From: Sporosalibacterium faouarense
GTDB lineage: Bacteria; Bacillota; Clostridia; Tissierellales; VENL01
Assembly: GCF_016765695.1 (NCBI RefSeq)
Contig: NZ_JAETGO010000030.1
Coordinates: forward strand, 1-64,000
DNA length: 64,000 bases
Direction: 5' to 3'
Shown here piece by piece: positions 57,517 to 64,000 of this stretch (position 1 is the stretch's first letter; each line of letters opens with the position of its first letter). A program made the translations under genes and the position numbers. The notes under the pieces were generated by a model. It was not told the origin of the DNA. It searched no databases and saw only the letters and a list, made by a program, of their open reading frames with translations.

Positions 57517-57838
57517 AATGCAAAAAAATTATATTTATACTTTAAATTGCCCAATAAAAATATCACAAGAATTCTTTAACAAAGTAACTCTTTTCATAAA
57601 TTTAATTATATTACAAAACTATTAAAACACTTAGATATATGATATAATTTATTAGTGTGTGGTTATAATCATACATGTCTAAAGAATAATAATTATTACA
57701 TACTTTTAATTAGAAAATATTAAATTAAAAAATAGAGGTTAGTTTCACGAAAGCTTTTTTAATAAATATTATGATAATATAAAGTTCTTAAAAAGAAATT
57801 GTATTTGTTCATAATTAAATTTTGATGAGGATGATAAA
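57517..57838. other. Intergenic region before the hydrolase/Mur ligase/Ddl genes
   Basis: About 320 AT-rich bases. A TATAAT (57643-57648) is followed by the near-palindrome TGTGTGGTTATAATCATACA (57656-57675), which could be an operator. No small gene or riboswitch was recognised. Confidence 0.45.
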
Positions 57839-58606
57839 ATGATAGAAAATATAAATGGATTAAATATTAATTACATATGTGAAGGAGAAGGAAAAAATAT
57901 TTTATTACTTCATGGATGGGGAGCCAGTATCGAAACAGTTCTACCTATATTTAATCATTTAAAAGACCGTTTTAAAGTATATGCAGTAGATTTGCCTGGG
58001 TTTGGAAAAAGTGATGAACCTAAAGAAGTTTGGGGAACTCTAGATTATGCTGAATGTATTAGAGGGTTCATAAGAAAAATGAATATGAAAAAAGTCACAC
58101 TTATTGGACACTCCCATGGAGGAAGAGTATCAATATTCTTAGGGAATGAATATCCTAATATAATAGACAAAATTATTTTAGTTGATAGTGCTGGATTAAT
58201 TCCAAAACGACATTTAAAATACTACTTTAAGGTTTATACTTTTAAGACTCTTAAGAAACTATATACTACTTTTTATTTTGGATCAAATAAAGAAGAAAGA
58301 ATGGAAAAATTTTATAGAAAATTTGGGTCAACAGATTATAAGAATTCACCTGGAATAATGAGAAAAGTAATGGTTAAGGTATTAAGTGAGAACTTAAGGC
58401 CTCTTTTAAGTGGTATAAAAGCGCCAACTCTTTTAATTTGGGGTAGTAATGATGAAGACACTCCTGTTTACATGGGTGAAATCATGGAAAAGGAAATACC
58501 AGATAGTGGATTAGTAGTATTAGACAATGCTGGACATTATTCATATTTAGATAAGTTTAATCATTTTAAAGTGATAATAGATAATTTTTTAGAAGGAAGT
58601 GAATAG
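57839..58606 (+). CDS. Alpha/beta hydrolase
   Basis: A 255-residue alpha/beta hydrolase. The HGWGASIETVLPIF oxyanion region, nucleophile LIGHSHGGRVSIFLG, acid in LLIWGSNDEDTPV and His in DNAGHYSYLDKFN form a standard triad. No signal peptide. Such proteins range from esterases to C-C hydrolases. The stop is one base before the Mur ligase ATG, so the two are translationally coupled and probably act together. Confidence 0.85.
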   Translation: MIENINGLNINYICEGEGKNILLLHGWGASIETVLPIFNHLKDRFKVYAVDLPGFGKSDEPKEVWGTLDYAECIRGFIRKMNMKKVTLIGHSHGGRVSIFLGNEYPNIIDKIILVDSAGLIPKRHLKYYFKVYTFKTLKKLYTTFYFGSNKEERMEKFYRKFGSTDYKNSPGIMRKVMVKVLSENLRPLLSGIKAPTLLIWGSNDEDTPVYMGEIMEKEIPDSGLVVLDNAGHYSYLDKFNHFKVIIDNFLEGSE

Positions 58607-58607
58607 C

Positions 58608-60266
58608 ATGTTGAATACAGAGAGTATATTATTTGTCCTGGGTCTTTTAATTACATTTGGAATTTGGGGGTTAGGAACTTTTATAAGAGGTAGATTTTTT
58701 CTTCATATGATTCAATTAGAAGAGTACAATAATATCAATTATTTGAATTGGATAAAAGAGTATAACTATAGAGCTTATTCAAAAAAGACGATGTTTTCTT
58801 TTAGTCTTATTGCAATTATATCATCAATTTATTTAATACTGTCATTCTTTATACAAAACTATATAATGCTTATAATCTATGTATTAATTTGGACTATGGC
58901 TTTATTATCAGGAATTAACTTTAAAAAAGAAGAGGCAAAGAAAGATTTAGTTTTTACAGCAAGGGCTAAAAGACTTTTTGCTGGTTATTTTGTTTCATGT
59001 GGAATTGAATTGCTTGTAATTTTAGCCATATATCTGTTAGTTTCAAGTCAAATTATTTTTTATTATCCAGTGATGCTATTTACCATGGCATTAATATATT
59101 TCTATGCACCGTATAATATGTATTTTGGCAATTTATTAGATATTCCTATAGAAAAAAGAATTCATAGACATTATTATGAAATGGCATATAATAAGATTAG
59201 AAAGTTTGAAGATTTAAAAATCGTTGGGATAACCGGAAGCTATGGAAAAACAAGTACAAAGTTTATTACATCAACTATCTTAGAAGAAAAATTTAAGAAT
59301 TTAAAAACTCCAGCAAGTTATAATACTCCAATGGGTATTAGTAAAGTAATAAATGATACTTTAACTGCTGATTATGAAACCTTTGTAGTGGAAATGGGTG
59401 CAAGAAGAATTGGTGAGATTGAAGAAGTTGCTAAACTAGCTAATCCACAGATTGGTGTAATTACTTCGATAGGTCCTACTCATCTAGAGACATATAAAAA
59501 CATAGAAAATATAATAAAAACTAAGTATGAGTTAATAGAAGAGCTACCACCAGATGGAATTGCTATTTTTAATTATGATAATGATTATGTTAAAAGATTG
59601 GCCGATAAAACTTTTAAGGAAAAGATACTATATGGTATGGAAGATATAGAAAATTTAGATCTTTATGCAGAAAATATTGAAATCTCCGAAGCAGGATCTA
59701 CATTTATACTGAAAGATAAAGAAGGAAATAGTGTGGAGTGTAGATCAAAATTACTTGGTAGACACAATATATCAAATCTTCTAGCAGGAGCAGCCATTGC
59801 CAAATCAATAGGAATGACCTTTGAAGAGATAGCTAAAGGTATCGTAAAAATTCAACCAGTTCCCCATAGATTACAACTAATGAACCCTGGTACAGGTGTG
59901 ATTGTAATAGATGATACATATAATTCTAATCCTGTTAGTTCTAAAGCAGCTCTAGAGGTATTAGATCAATTTAAAGAAGGTAATAAGGTGATTATAACTC
60001 CAGGTATGGTAGAACTAGGAGATAAGGAAGAAGAGGAAAATAAAATACTTGGGAAAAACATTGCAAAGACATGTGATTACATTATTTTGGTTGGAAAGAA
60101 AAAAACTAAGCCAATTTATGAAGGAATAATGGAAGAAGGTTTTTCTAAGGACAAAGTATTCGTTGTAAATAGTATAGATGATGCTACAAAAACATTGCAG
60201 ACTTTTGTAAAGCCTAAGGATATTGTTTTATTTGAAAATGACTTACCTGATACATTCAATGAATAG
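58608..60266 (+). CDS. Membrane-anchored Mur ligase (MurF-like)
   Basis: A 552-residue Mur ligase. Residues 1-175 hold five probable membrane segments (about 7-25, 62-80, 85-103, 125-145, 150-168), unusual for MurF. From about 205 the ligase domain has ATP loop ITGSYGKTS (208-216), VVEMGARRIGEIEEVAKLANP, GRHNISNLLAGAAIA and VPHRLQLMNPGTGVIVIDDTYNSNP, as in MurF. The C-terminus reads VLFENDLPDTFNE. It may add a dipeptide to a muropeptide, like MurF, but at the membrane. Start ATG 58608 after AAGGAAGTGA; GTG 58599 is inside that site. Gap to ddl: 20 bases. Confidence 0.85.
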   Translation: MLNTESILFVLGLLITFGIWGLGTFIRGRFFLHMIQLEEYNNINYLNWIKEYNYRAYSKKTMFSFSLIAIISSIYLILSFFIQNYIMLIIYVLIWTMALLSGINFKKEEAKKDLVFTARAKRLFAGYFVSCGIELLVILAIYLLVSSQIIFYYPVMLFTMALIYFYAPYNMYFGNLLDIPIEKRIHRHYYEMAYNKIRKFEDLKIVGITGSYGKTSTKFITSTILEEKFKNLKTPASYNTPMGISKVINDTLTADYETFVVEMGARRIGEIEEVAKLANPQIGVITSIGPTHLETYKNIENIIKTKYELIEELPPDGIAIFNYDNDYVKRLADKTFKEKILYGMEDIENLDLYAENIEISEAGSTFILKDKEGNSVECRSKLLGRHNISNLLAGAAIAKSIGMTFEEIAKGIVKIQPVPHRLQLMNPGTGVIVIDDTYNSNPVSSKAALEVLDQFKEGNKVIITPGMVELGDKEEEENKILGKNIAKTCDYIILVGKKKTKPIYEGIMEEGFSKDKVFVVNSIDDATKTLQTFVKPKDIVLFENDLPDTFNE

Positions 60267-60286
60267 AAAAGATTGGAGGTTTATGA

Positions 60287-61462
60287 GTGAAAAAGAGAGT
60301 AGGAGTAATTTTTGGAGGAAGAAGTGTAGAACATGAGGTTTCAGTAATTACAGCCCTCCAGGCAATGGAGAACATTGATAAATCAAAATTTGAAGCAGTA
60401 CCAATTTTTATTAATAAAGAAGGTAAATGGTTTACGGGAGAGTCATTAAAGGATATTAAGAATTTTAAAAACAACAATTTAAATAATCTAAAAGAAATAG
60501 TTCTAACGCCTTATTATAGAGATTCTAAGCTATATATTCATCCAGAGAAGAAAGGATTATTTGGGAAAAAAGAAATAGATAATATAGATGTGTTTTTGCC
60601 ATTAGTACATGGTACAAATGGTGAGGATGGAACACTCCAGGGACTGTTAGAGCTTGCAAATATTCCTTTTGTTGGTGCAGGAGTTTTAGCTTCCTCAGTT
60701 GGAATGGATAAAGTACTTATGAAAGATGTCTTCAAATCCTATAATCTACCTATGGTTGAATATATGTGGTTCTTTAGAAGAAGATGGCTTGAAGAAAGAG
60801 ATTCTATTATAAAAGAAGTAGAAGAAAAACTAAGTTATCCTGTTTTCGTTAAGCCTGCAAACTTAGGTTCTAGTGTAGGCATTACCAAGGCTAAGGATAC
60901 TAATGAGCTTATAGCAGCTATAGAAATTGCTATAAGATATGATAGAAAAATAATAATTGAGCAAGGTATAGATAAGCCTAGGGAAATCAATATAGCAGTA
61001 ATGGGATATGATGATAAGGTTAAAACATCTCTTTGTGAGGAGCCATTAGGATGGCAAGATTTTCTCTCTTATGAAGATAAATATATTAAAGGAGATAGTA
61101 AGAGTGGAGAAAAAAATAGTAATTCAAAAAGACAGATACCTGCTAATATTGATGAGGACCAAACTAAGAGTATAGGAAATATTGCTAAAGAAGCATTTAT
61201 GTCAATAGATTGTAAAGGAAATGCAAGGATTGACTTTTTAATGGATAATGAAGGAAATATATATATAAATGAAATTAATACTATTCCAGGGTCTATGGCT
61301 TTTTACTTATGGGAACCAGCAGGAACTACTTTTACAGAACTTATTACTGAGTTAATAAATATAGCAGAGAAAACTCATTCAGATAAGAGTGAAAACATGT
61401 ATTCCTATGACGTTGACTTATTTAAGAGAAAAGACTTAGCAAATCAAGCTACTAAATTATAG
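60287..61462 (+). CDS. D-alanine-D-alanine ligase family protein, divergent
   Basis: A 391-residue ATP-grasp ligase of the Ddl family. Conserved: GVIFGGRSVEHEVSVITA (Glu15 region), LPLVHGTNGEDGTLQG, FVKPANLGSSVGITKA, the FLSYEDKYIKGD omega loop, and GNARIDFLMD. The last motif reads NEINTIPGSMAFYLWEP (329-344), where the usual form is NTxPGxTxxS..P; the Ser/Thr that helps bind the second amino acid is not obvious. It starts at GTG after GGAGG, 20 bases after the Mur ligase. It probably joins two amino acids; the second substrate may not be D-Ala. Confidence 0.87.
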   Translation: MKKRVGVIFGGRSVEHEVSVITALQAMENIDKSKFEAVPIFINKEGKWFTGESLKDIKNFKNNNLNNLKEIVLTPYYRDSKLYIHPEKKGLFGKKEIDNIDVFLPLVHGTNGEDGTLQGLLELANIPFVGAGVLASSVGMDKVLMKDVFKSYNLPMVEYMWFFRRRWLEERDSIIKEVEEKLSYPVFVKPANLGSSVGITKAKDTNELIAAIEIAIRYDRKIIIEQGIDKPREINIAVMGYDDKVKTSLCEEPLGWQDFLSYEDKYIKGDSKSGEKNSNSKRQIPANIDEDQTKSIGNIAKEAFMSIDCKGNARIDFLMDNEGNIYINEINTIPGSMAFYLWEPAGTTFTELITELINIAEKTHSDKSENMYSYDVDLFKRKDLANQATKL

Positions 61463-61490
61463 AACAGTATAACTAATCTAACATTCATAC

Positions 61491-61523
61491 AACGTATAAG
61501 TCATTTGACTTATGCGTTTTGTG
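61491..61523 (+). terminator. Intrinsic terminator after the Ddl-like gene
   Basis: ACGTATAAGTCA pairs with TGACTTATGCGT (one G-T pair), then TTTTG. Ends the hydrolase-Mur ligase-Ddl unit. Confidence 0.75.
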
Positions 61524-61598
61524 TTATAAGGCTATAAATCATATATAAATATGTTATAATATGGTATAAAGATATTATTAGAATAGAAGGTGATTCGG

Positions 61599-62342
61599 TT
61601 GAAATATATTCACGAAAATGCTAAGCCCTTTTATTTTAAAGGGGATAGCAGGGGGTGTCTTCTAATCCATGGCTTTACAGGTTGTCCTGCAGAAATGAGA
61701 CTCCTTGGAGAGCATTTAAAGGATTTAGGATATACAGTAAGAGGTTTACAACTAAAGGGGCATGGTACAAGTATTGAGGATATGGAAAAAAGTGATTGGA
61801 GAAAATGGTTAGATTCTGCAGAAGAAGAGCTACGTCAGCTCATGACCAACTGTGATGAAATTGTTATAATTGGCTTATCAATGGGTGGAATTATATCATT
61901 AATATTATCGTCAAAGTATGATGTTAAAGGAATAGTTAGCTTATCTTCACCTATTAAAATTACAAATAAGAAAGCATATTACTCTCCTATTATGAAATAT
62001 TTTAAAAAGTATACTCCTAAGGAAGTAAGTACAAATACTAAATATGTTGAAGAATACTGCATAAGCTATGATAAAACTCCTGTTAGTAAGGTGCCAGATT
62101 TACTAGCATTAATTAGAAAAGCAAAAAGAAATCTAAAGAAAATTTACTCACCTATACTTATTATTCAATCAAAAGATGACAATACTGTAAAATATGAAAG
62201 TGCAGAGATTATTTTTAAGAAAATAAGATCTAAATTCAAGAAGTTAATATACTTGAAAGAAAGTGGACATGTAATTACTTTAGGAAAAGAAAGAGAAAAG
62301 GTTTTTAAAGAGATAGATGCTTTTCTGGAACAAGTTTTTTAA
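61599..62342 (+). CDS. Carboxylesterase of the Est/YvaK type
   Basis: A 247-residue alpha/beta hydrolase. It has LLIHGFTGCPAEMRLLGEHL, the nucleophile elbow VIIGLSMGGIISLIL, acid in LIIQSKDDNTV and His in LKESGHVITLGKERE. That set and its place upstream of rnr match the carboxylesterase encoded between secG and rnr in Bacillus. The start is TTG 61599, 5 bases after AGAAGGTGAT; the in-frame GTG at 61590 overlaps that site. An extended -10 (TGTTATAAT, 61552-61560) lies upstream. Confidence 0.85.
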   Translation: MKYIHENAKPFYFKGDSRGCLLIHGFTGCPAEMRLLGEHLKDLGYTVRGLQLKGHGTSIEDMEKSDWRKWLDSAEEELRQLMTNCDEIVIIGLSMGGIISLILSSKYDVKGIVSLSSPIKITNKKAYYSPIMKYFKKYTPKEVSTNTKYVEEYCISYDKTPVSKVPDLLALIRKAKRNLKKIYSPILIIQSKDDNTVKYESAEIIFKKIRSKFKKLIYLKESGHVITLGKEREKVFKEIDAFLEQVF

Positions 62343-62394
62343 AGGCATAAAAATTAAGCTTAATATAGATTAAATAATGTGAGGAGGGAAATTA

Positions 62395-62946
62395 ATGACA
62401 AGAGAAGAGGCTTTAAAGCATGTAAAAGCAAATATTAAGAATAAAAATTTATTTAAGCATATGCTTGCTACAGAAGCTATAATGCAGGGATTGGCAGAGA
62501 AGTTTGATGAAGATGTGCATAAATGGGGTATTGCTGGTTTAGTGCATGACATAGATTATGATGAAACAGCTGACGATCCCCATAGACATAGTATAGTAGG
62601 GGCTGAAATCCTTGAGGAATTAGGTTATGACGAAGATATTGTATATTCAGTTAAAGTTCATAATGATGCCCATGGGCTTGAAAGAAAAACCACTATGGAT
62701 AAAGCTTTATATTCAAGTGATCCATTAACGGGATTAATAGTAGCAGCTGCTCTTATATCTCCAGATAAGAAACTTAGTAAAATAGATGAGGATTTCATAC
62801 TAAGACGTTTTGACGAAAAAGCTTTTGCAAGGGGAGCAAATAGAGAACAAATAAGGGCGTGTAGTGAAATGGGGCTAGAATTAAATGACTTTATCAGTAT
62901 AGGTCTTAATTCTATGAGAAATATTTCTAAGGAATTAGGATTATAG
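62395..62946 (+). CDS. HD domain phosphohydrolase
   Basis: A 183-residue HDIG-type HD domain protein. Metal-ligand residues are seen in HMLATEAIMQGL, LVHDIDYDE (the HD pair), RHSIVGAEIL and VKVHNDAHG; the later SSDPLTGLIVAAALISPDKK segment is typical of small HDIG hydrolases. Such proteins hydrolyse nucleotides or other phosphoesters. A GAGGAGGGAA site precedes the ATG. It is between the esterase and rnr and may be cotranscribed. Substrate unknown. Confidence 0.85.
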   Translation: MTREEALKHVKANIKNKNLFKHMLATEAIMQGLAEKFDEDVHKWGIAGLVHDIDYDETADDPHRHSIVGAEILEELGYDEDIVYSVKVHNDAHGLERKTTMDKALYSSDPLTGLIVAAALISPDKKLSKIDEDFILRRFDEKAFARGANREQIRACSEMGLELNDFISIGLNSMRNISKELGL

Positions 62947-62984
62947 TAGTTTATATTTTCTCTAAATTCTTAAATTTTTCAATA

Positions 62985-63066
62985 TTGAAACTTTCATATG
63001 ATTGAGGAAATTGTATATTTATAAATTAAGTATATTTTTTCATGAAATTTGAATATGCAATTTCCT
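62985..63066. repeat. Dispersed hairpin element, copy 2
   Basis: TTGAAACTTTCATAT, GAGGAAATTGTAT, an AT-rich interior of about 37 bases, and ATATGCAATTTCCTT. The outer arms pair. The order and sequence match 4480-4533, but the interior is longer. Confidence 0.5.
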
Positions 63067-63097
63067 TGATTAATTATATAATACAAAATGCTATAAC

Positions 63098-63139
63098 TTT
63101 TAAGTATTGGGGTATCATAAATATAACCAATACTTTTAA
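63098..63139 (+). repeat. Inverted repeat before rnr
   Basis: TTTTAAGTATTGG (63098-63110) is complementary to CCAATACTT followed by TTAAAA (63127-63141). It ends just before the GGAGG ribosome site of rnr. It may be a regulatory hairpin or operator. Confidence 0.5.
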
Positions 63140-63155
63140 AATTGGAGGAATATAA

Positions 63156-64000
63156 ATGAGTACTAAGGAAAAATTAGTGGAATTTATGAAAGAACAGGCG
63201 TACAAACCTATGTCTAAAGGAGAGCTTACTAAAATCTTTAGTCTTAATAAAGATGAAGAAAAAGAATTTCATAAGCTATTAGACGATATGGAAAAAGAAG
63301 GATTAATTATAAAAACAGGTAAAAAGAGATACGGAATACCAGAGAAGATGAATTTAGTAGTTGGAAGGCTTCAAGGTAACGAAAGGGGCTTTGGATTTGT
63401 AATACCTGATAATAAGGATATTAAGGATATTTTTATTCCTGCTGCCGATTTAAATGGTGCTTTACACGGCGATAAGGTGGTAGCTAAAATCACCTCCCAA
63501 GGAAGAGAGTCTAAGAAACAAGAAGGGGAAATAATAAGGATTCTAGAGAGAGTGAATCAAACAATAGTAGGTACATATGAAAATAGTAAAAACTTTGGTT
63601 TTGTTGTTGCTGATGATACTAGAATTAGTATGGATATATTTGTTCCCAAATCAGAGAAAAATGGAGCTAAGACAGATCAAAAAGTTGTTGTAGAGATAAC
63701 TAAATGGCCTGTAAAAAGAAGGAATCCAGAAGGTAAGATAATCGAAATTTTAGGATATAAAAATGATGTGGGGACAGATATAAAATCAATTATTAAACAG
63801 TTTAAGCTACCTGAAGAATTTCCACAAAATGTTGTTAACCAAGCAGAGGAAATACCAGAAGAGATTCCTGAAAGCGAAATAAATAGAAGACTTGATTTAA
63901 GAGACAAAACTATATTCACAATAGACGGAGCAGATGCAAAGGACCTAGATGATGCTATATCTATTGAGAAGCTTGAAAATGGTAATTTTAAGCTTGGAGT
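63156..64000 (+). CDS. rnr: Ribonuclease R, N-terminal part
   Basis: The gene is cut by the window end, so only about 281 codons are seen and no stop. The product begins MSTKEKLVEFMKEQAYKPMS, a winged-helix-like domain, then two cold-shock domains (RGFGFVIPDNKDIKDIFIP, then GFVVADDTRISMDIFVP), and reaches the catalytic RNB domain at DLRDKTIFTIDGADAKDLDDAI, with the active-site Asp cluster. RNase R degrades structured RNA 3' to 5' and works with tmRNA. TTGGAGGAA precedes the ATG. Confidence 0.93.
   Translation, partial: MSTKEKLVEFMKEQAYKPMSKGELTKIFSLNKDEEKEFHKLLDDMEKEGLIIKTGKKRYGIPEKMNLVVGRLQGNERGFGFVIPDNKDIKDIFIPAADLNGALHGDKVVAKITSQGRESKKQEGEIIRILERVNQTIVGTYENSKNFGFVVADDTRISMDIFVPKSEKNGAKTDQKVVVEITKWPVKRRNPEGKIIEILGYKNDVGTDIKSIIKQFKLPEEFPQNVVNQAEEIPEEIPESEINRRLDLRDKTIFTIDGADAKDLDDAISIEKLENGNFKLG

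Overview
This window comes from a low-GC, Gram-positive, strictly anaerobic, amino-acid-fermenting bacterium of the Clostridia/Tissierellia type. The main evidence is a complete glycine reductase (Stickland) locus with two in-frame UGA selenocysteine codons, together with AT-rich intergenic DNA, strong AGGAGG-type ribosome sites and Firmicutes families (DUF3243, YlxP, VanW, CggR, DegV, sigma-54, K+-type membrane pyrophosphatase). I name no species. No rRNA, tRNA, CRISPR array, transposase or phage gene was found. Almost everything is on the + strand; only a DUF3243 gene and a small Gly/Asn/Phe-rich gene are on the - strand.

Layout. 1-13.6 kb: housekeeping and repair genes (DUF456 membrane protein, endonuclease IV, ZIP transporter, QueG, phosphoesterase, Kbl, YlxP, endonuclease III, a long FtsA-like protein, VanW, DUF2225, alkyltransferase). 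14-18.9 kb: NCS2 nucleobase permease, a lipase-like hydrolase, and a BtuF/FecCD pair without an ATPase. 19.1-23.5 kb: MoxR-DUF58-transglutaminase operon. 23.7-31.7 kb: mixed genes including HAD phosphatase, DUF362, CheX, TrmL, a Na/Pi transporter behind PhoP-box-like repeats, an M28 peptidase lipoprotein and DegV. 31.9-40.4 kb: promoter, tandem glycine riboswitch, then grdX-trxB-trxA-grdE-grdA-grdB-grdC-grdD. 40.7-45.7 kb: BMP-type nucleoside ABC transporter. 46-54.8 kb: rpoN, then the glycolytic operon cggR-gap-pgk-tpiA-gpmI-eno. 55-64 kb: secG, hppA, a hydrolase/Mur-ligase/Ddl trio, an Est-like esterase, an HD protein and the start of rnr, cut by the window end.

How they work together. The riboswitch senses glycine and probably controls the whole reductase operon. 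TrxB and TrxA bring electrons, GrdE and selenoprotein GrdB bind and activate glycine, selenoprotein GrdA carries the carboxymethyl group, and GrdC/GrdD release acetyl phosphate. The glycolytic operon carries a recognisable CggR operator downstream of a consensus promoter, matching the Bacillus subtilis roadblock design. The pyrophosphatase can conserve energy as an ion gradient, which suits an energy-limited fermenter.

Most interesting items. (1) A membrane-anchored Mur ligase beside a Ddl homologue with an altered C-terminal substrate loop, placed in the middle of the normally compact secG-est-rnr neighbourhood. (2) An FtsA-like ATPase fold extended by several beta-grasp-like repeats. (3) A cggR promoter embedded in the rpoN terminator. 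(4) Two families of dispersed palindromic elements. (5) A 22-codon gene with a strong ribosome site and its own terminator.
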